Shown piece after piece: positions 8,643 through 10,633 of a stretch of DNA of 10,633 nucleotides. How positions within the stretch are numbered: the stretch's first letter is position 1; each line of letters begins with the position of its first letter. A model generated the notes under the pieces. That model made no database searches. It saw nothing but the letters and a program-made list of their open reading frames with translations, and was not told where the DNA came from. The stretch covers positions 1-10,633 of the forward strand of contig PXDR01000100.1 in NCBI GenBank assembly GCA_003566335.1. Direction: 5' to 3'. The position numbers were made by a program, and so were the translations under genes. Origin of the DNA: Cyanobacteria bacterium T3Sed10_344R1. GTDB taxonomy: Bacteria; Cyanobacteriota; Cyanobacteriia; Phormidesmidales; Phormidesmidaceae.

Positions 8643-8698
8643 CCTCCCTTCGATTGAGTCAGCTTCAGCCTTCCCTGTCCGTTCAATGACCGAAAGCT

Positions 8699-9613
8699 AT
8701 GCCCCGTGGAATTTACATTGTTGCGAATGATCGGGTGGCTGATAATGCGATCGCACTTTTGAGCAGCATTCGCCGCCAGGAGCCAGATCTGCCAGTCGTG
8801 ATGATTCCGTTCAACAGCGACTATCAGCAAGTGGCCAAGATTTTGACAGCGCAGTTCCAGGTGCAGATATTTCCTGACCTAGATTTTCTAGACGACTTCA
8901 CCCGCACCATTGGCGAGATTTTTCCGCGAGATTTTCTCAAACTGCCCAACAAAATGCGGAAGCTAGCCGCATGGTTTGGCCCCTTAGAGGAATTTCTCTA
9001 TGTAGACACCGATATTGTGGTTTTTCAGCCTCTGTCTGATGCCTTGGATTATTTAAAGCAGGCTGATTTCATCAACTGCGATTTTCACTACAAAGGTCGA
9101 AAGCTGGCGGATATTTTTTCTCAGACCGTAGTTGACCAAGAAATCTTTAGCCCTGAAGCCTTACTGGATGTCTTTAACAGCGGTTTTTGGGGAGCTCGGC
9201 GGGGCAGCTTATCTTTGGAAACCATGACCAACTTGATGAAAGACTGTGCCGCTCACCGAGAGTACTTCGACTTTTCTTCGGGCACCACTGATCAGCCGAT
9301 TATGAACTATCTAGTGCTGAAGGGGATTCAGCGGCGGCTGAACATTGTGCGAGCAAATCCCAATGAACCCGGCAGTTGGGGCGGTTCCAGCCATTTCATT
9401 GAGCGGGATCACGTTCTGTATGACAGCGATCGCAGCTTACGTTACCTGCACTGGGCTGGGACGCCCATGGGGCCAGGCAGCCGCTACCGCGACCTGTGGG
9501 AATATTTCCGGTTCCGTGATGTGAAAGAGCCGCTAATCAACCCGCCTGCCGCCCCCCGTCAATCGATCAAGCAGCGCCTCAAGTCCCTAACTCCCATGCT
9601 ATTTAAGCACTGA
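8699..9613 (+). CDS. GT-A-like glycosyltransferase with DTD motif, paralogue of 7638-8642
   Basis: This 304-residue protein shares its architecture with the preceding gene: GIYIVANDRVADNAIALLSS (4-23), EFLYVDTDIVVFQPL (98-112) with D103-T-D105, NSGFWGARR (160-168), TDQPIMNYLV (197-206), HFIERDHVLYD (232-242) and RYLHWAG (248-254) with H251. The two proteins match block for block but differ in the middle, where the first has an insertion of about 20 residues before its DxD. They therefore look like an old tandem duplication with divergence rather than a recent copy. The gap to the upstream gene is 56 bases, consistent with cotranscription. An overlapping ATG at 8686 is in another frame. Like its neighbour it ends in a basic stretch (QRLKSLTPMLFKH). 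Probable role: sugar transfer in assembly of the same glycan, perhaps with a different donor or acceptor. Confidence 0.85.
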   Translation: MPRGIYIVANDRVADNAIALLSSIRRQEPDLPVVMIPFNSDYQQVAKILTAQFQVQIFPDLDFLDDFTRTIGEIFPRDFLKLPNKMRKLAAWFGPLEEFLYVDTDIVVFQPLSDALDYLKQADFINCDFHYKGRKLADIFSQTVVDQEIFSPEALLDVFNSGFWGARRGSLSLETMTNLMKDCAAHREYFDFSSGTTDQPIMNYLVLKGIQRRLNIVRANPNEPGSWGGSSHFIERDHVLYDSDRSLRYLHWAGTPMGPGSRYRDLWEYFRFRDVKEPLINPPAAPRQSIKQRLKSLTPMLFKH

Positions 9614-9661
9614 GCCCAGCTTCCCCTAGCCCAACCTGCCGTCATTTTCACTGCGTCATTC

Positions 9662-9669
9662 GAGGAGAG
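9662..9669 (+). promoter_or_regulatory. Ribosome binding site for the GTG start at 9675
   Basis: GAGGAGAG lies five bases before GTG 9675. It is the best Shine-Dalgarno match in the window and supports a GTG start for a gene whose first ATG would fall far inside the conserved fold. Confidence 0.7.
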
Positions 9670-9674
9670 AGTCT

Positions 9675-10633
9675 GTGCCTAACGTGATTAAAGTCGGCTT
9701 TCATTTGAACAATGGTCGACATCCCAATGTGGACTTGAGATACCCAGAGAAAGGTAATCCAGGCATCGGCGGGACTGAGTTCACCACAGTGGCCACGGCC
9801 TATTACTTAAAGCGGTTCCATGCCGATAAGGTAGAGCCTGTTGTACTGGCAGAATGCCCAGATCTGTTGCCGGAGAGTCTATCTTCTTGCGCGGTAGACG
9901 ACTTAGTTGATGCTGTGCGGAAAGCCGCTGAGCAGAAGCTTGATATTTTTGTGTTTAGATCTCAAGATGGCCATAGCGAGGTATATCGTGCCATTGAAGA
10001 TTTGCAAATCAATGCGGTTGCTAGGTCTAACAATACGCCAGATCATGCGGGCCTAAACCGAATCGCTGAGTCTCGGTTCATCAAGCGCCATGTGTGTGTG
10101 GGCCAGGAACAGCTAGACATCCTAAGGGATCACAAAATAATTCTGAAATCAACCCGGATTTTTCATCCGTTCAACCCGGCTTCATTTATCCCAGAGCCAG
10201 AACGAAGCAAAGACCCCAACCTAGTGGTCTACCTTGGCAGCATCACGGCGGCCAAGGGGTTTCACCATTTGGCGAAAGCTTGGCCAGACGTCCTGCGTCA
10301 ACATCCCAGTGCAAAGCTAACGGTAATTGGTTCTGGCAAGCTGTATAACCCCACCTCTAAACTTGGCCAGTGGGAGATTGCCGAGGAAAAGTACGAAGCC
10401 ACGTCAATCCGCCCTTATCTGGCAGATGAGCAGGGGGAGATCCATCCCTCAGTTTGCTTCAAAGGGGGGTTAGGGGCAGAAAAAATTCCGATCTTGCAGC
10501 GGGCAACCCTCGGCGTTATCAACCCCACGGGGTATACAGAAGTTTTTCCGGCAAGTGCCCTTGAGTTTCAGGCTGCAGGGACTCCCGTTGTTGCTGGAGC
10601 AGACTGGGGTAACTTAGATACGGTTCTACATCA
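9675..10633 (+). CDS. GT-B glycosyltransferase, 3' end beyond the window
   Basis: This frame is open from GTG 9675 to the right edge (319 codons and two bases), so the C-terminus is missing. The first residues are MPNVIKVGFHLNNGRH. GIGGTEF (30-36) is the acceptor-side glycine loop of GT4-type enzymes. LVVYLGSITAAKGFHHLAKA (183-202) opens the C-terminal domain, and TVIGSG (216-221) follows. GYTEVFPASALEFQAAGTPV (286-305) contains an EX7E pair (E289, E297), so the active site looks complete before the cut. It lies 61 bases after the paralogous GT-A pair on the same strand and is probably in the same transcript. Perhaps 60-100 residues are missing if it has ordinary GT4 length. Substrate is unknown. 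Confidence 0.9.
   Translation, partial: MPNVIKVGFHLNNGRHPNVDLRYPEKGNPGIGGTEFTTVATAYYLKRFHADKVEPVVLAECPDLLPESLSSCAVDDLVDAVRKAAEQKLDIFVFRSQDGHSEVYRAIEDLQINAVARSNNTPDHAGLNRIAESRFIKRHVCVGQEQLDILRDHKIILKSTRIFHPFNPASFIPEPERSKDPNLVVYLGSITAAKGFHHLAKAWPDVLRQHPSAKLTVIGSGKLYNPTSKLGQWEIAEEKYEATSIRPYLADEQGEIHPSVCFKGGLGAEKIPILQRATLGVINPTGYTEVFPASALEFQAAGTPVVAGADWGNLDTVLH

Overview
The window is almost certainly cyanobacterial. It carries nine exact copies of the octamer GCGATCGC (starting at 2834, 4333, 4492, 5170, 5607, 5937, 6856, 8747 and 9426), the HIP1 site over-represented in many cyanobacteria, where fewer than one would be expected by chance. It also has heptanucleotide and palindromic intergenic repeats of the kind seen in filamentous cyanobacteria, and a tandem pair of GT-A-like proteins resembling a family I know only from cyanobacteria. 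Base composition is moderately GC-rich. A Leptolyngbya/Nodosilinea-like filamentous organism would fit, but the genus is inference.

Layout. 1-349 is non-coding and repeat-rich: two heptamer arrays in opposite orientation (15-40, 302-334) enclose two palindromic elements, also in opposite orientation (84-106, 175-197). 350-1267 (+) is the housekeeping circularly permuted GTPase YlqF/RbgA, followed at its stop codon by a strong two-tier hairpin. From 1443 to the right edge every gene belongs to glycan metabolism: a GT4-like glycosyltransferase (1443-2723, +); an ABC exporter of the MsbA/HepA type (2832-4928, +); two GT-B glycosyltransferases on the minus strand (6279-7400, then 4914-6221, probably one leftward transcript); a 237-base divergent intergenic region; and a rightward set of two paralogous GT-A-like, DxD-containing proteins (7638-8642, 8699-9613) plus a GT-B glycosyltransferase cut by the window end (9675-10633).

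Together these look like part of an extracellular or cell-surface polysaccharide locus: six candidate sugar transferases and one half-size exporter that could move a lipid-linked glycan. No polymerase, flippase, chain-length regulator or sugar-nucleotide enzyme is visible here, so the product cannot be named.

The most unusual feature is in the exporter. After a complete ATPase domain it has an extra tail of about 90 residues that resembles the HisKA (DHp) dimerisation helix pair of sensor histidine kinases, with the phospho-accepting His position occupied by Tyr and no kinase ATPase domain attached.
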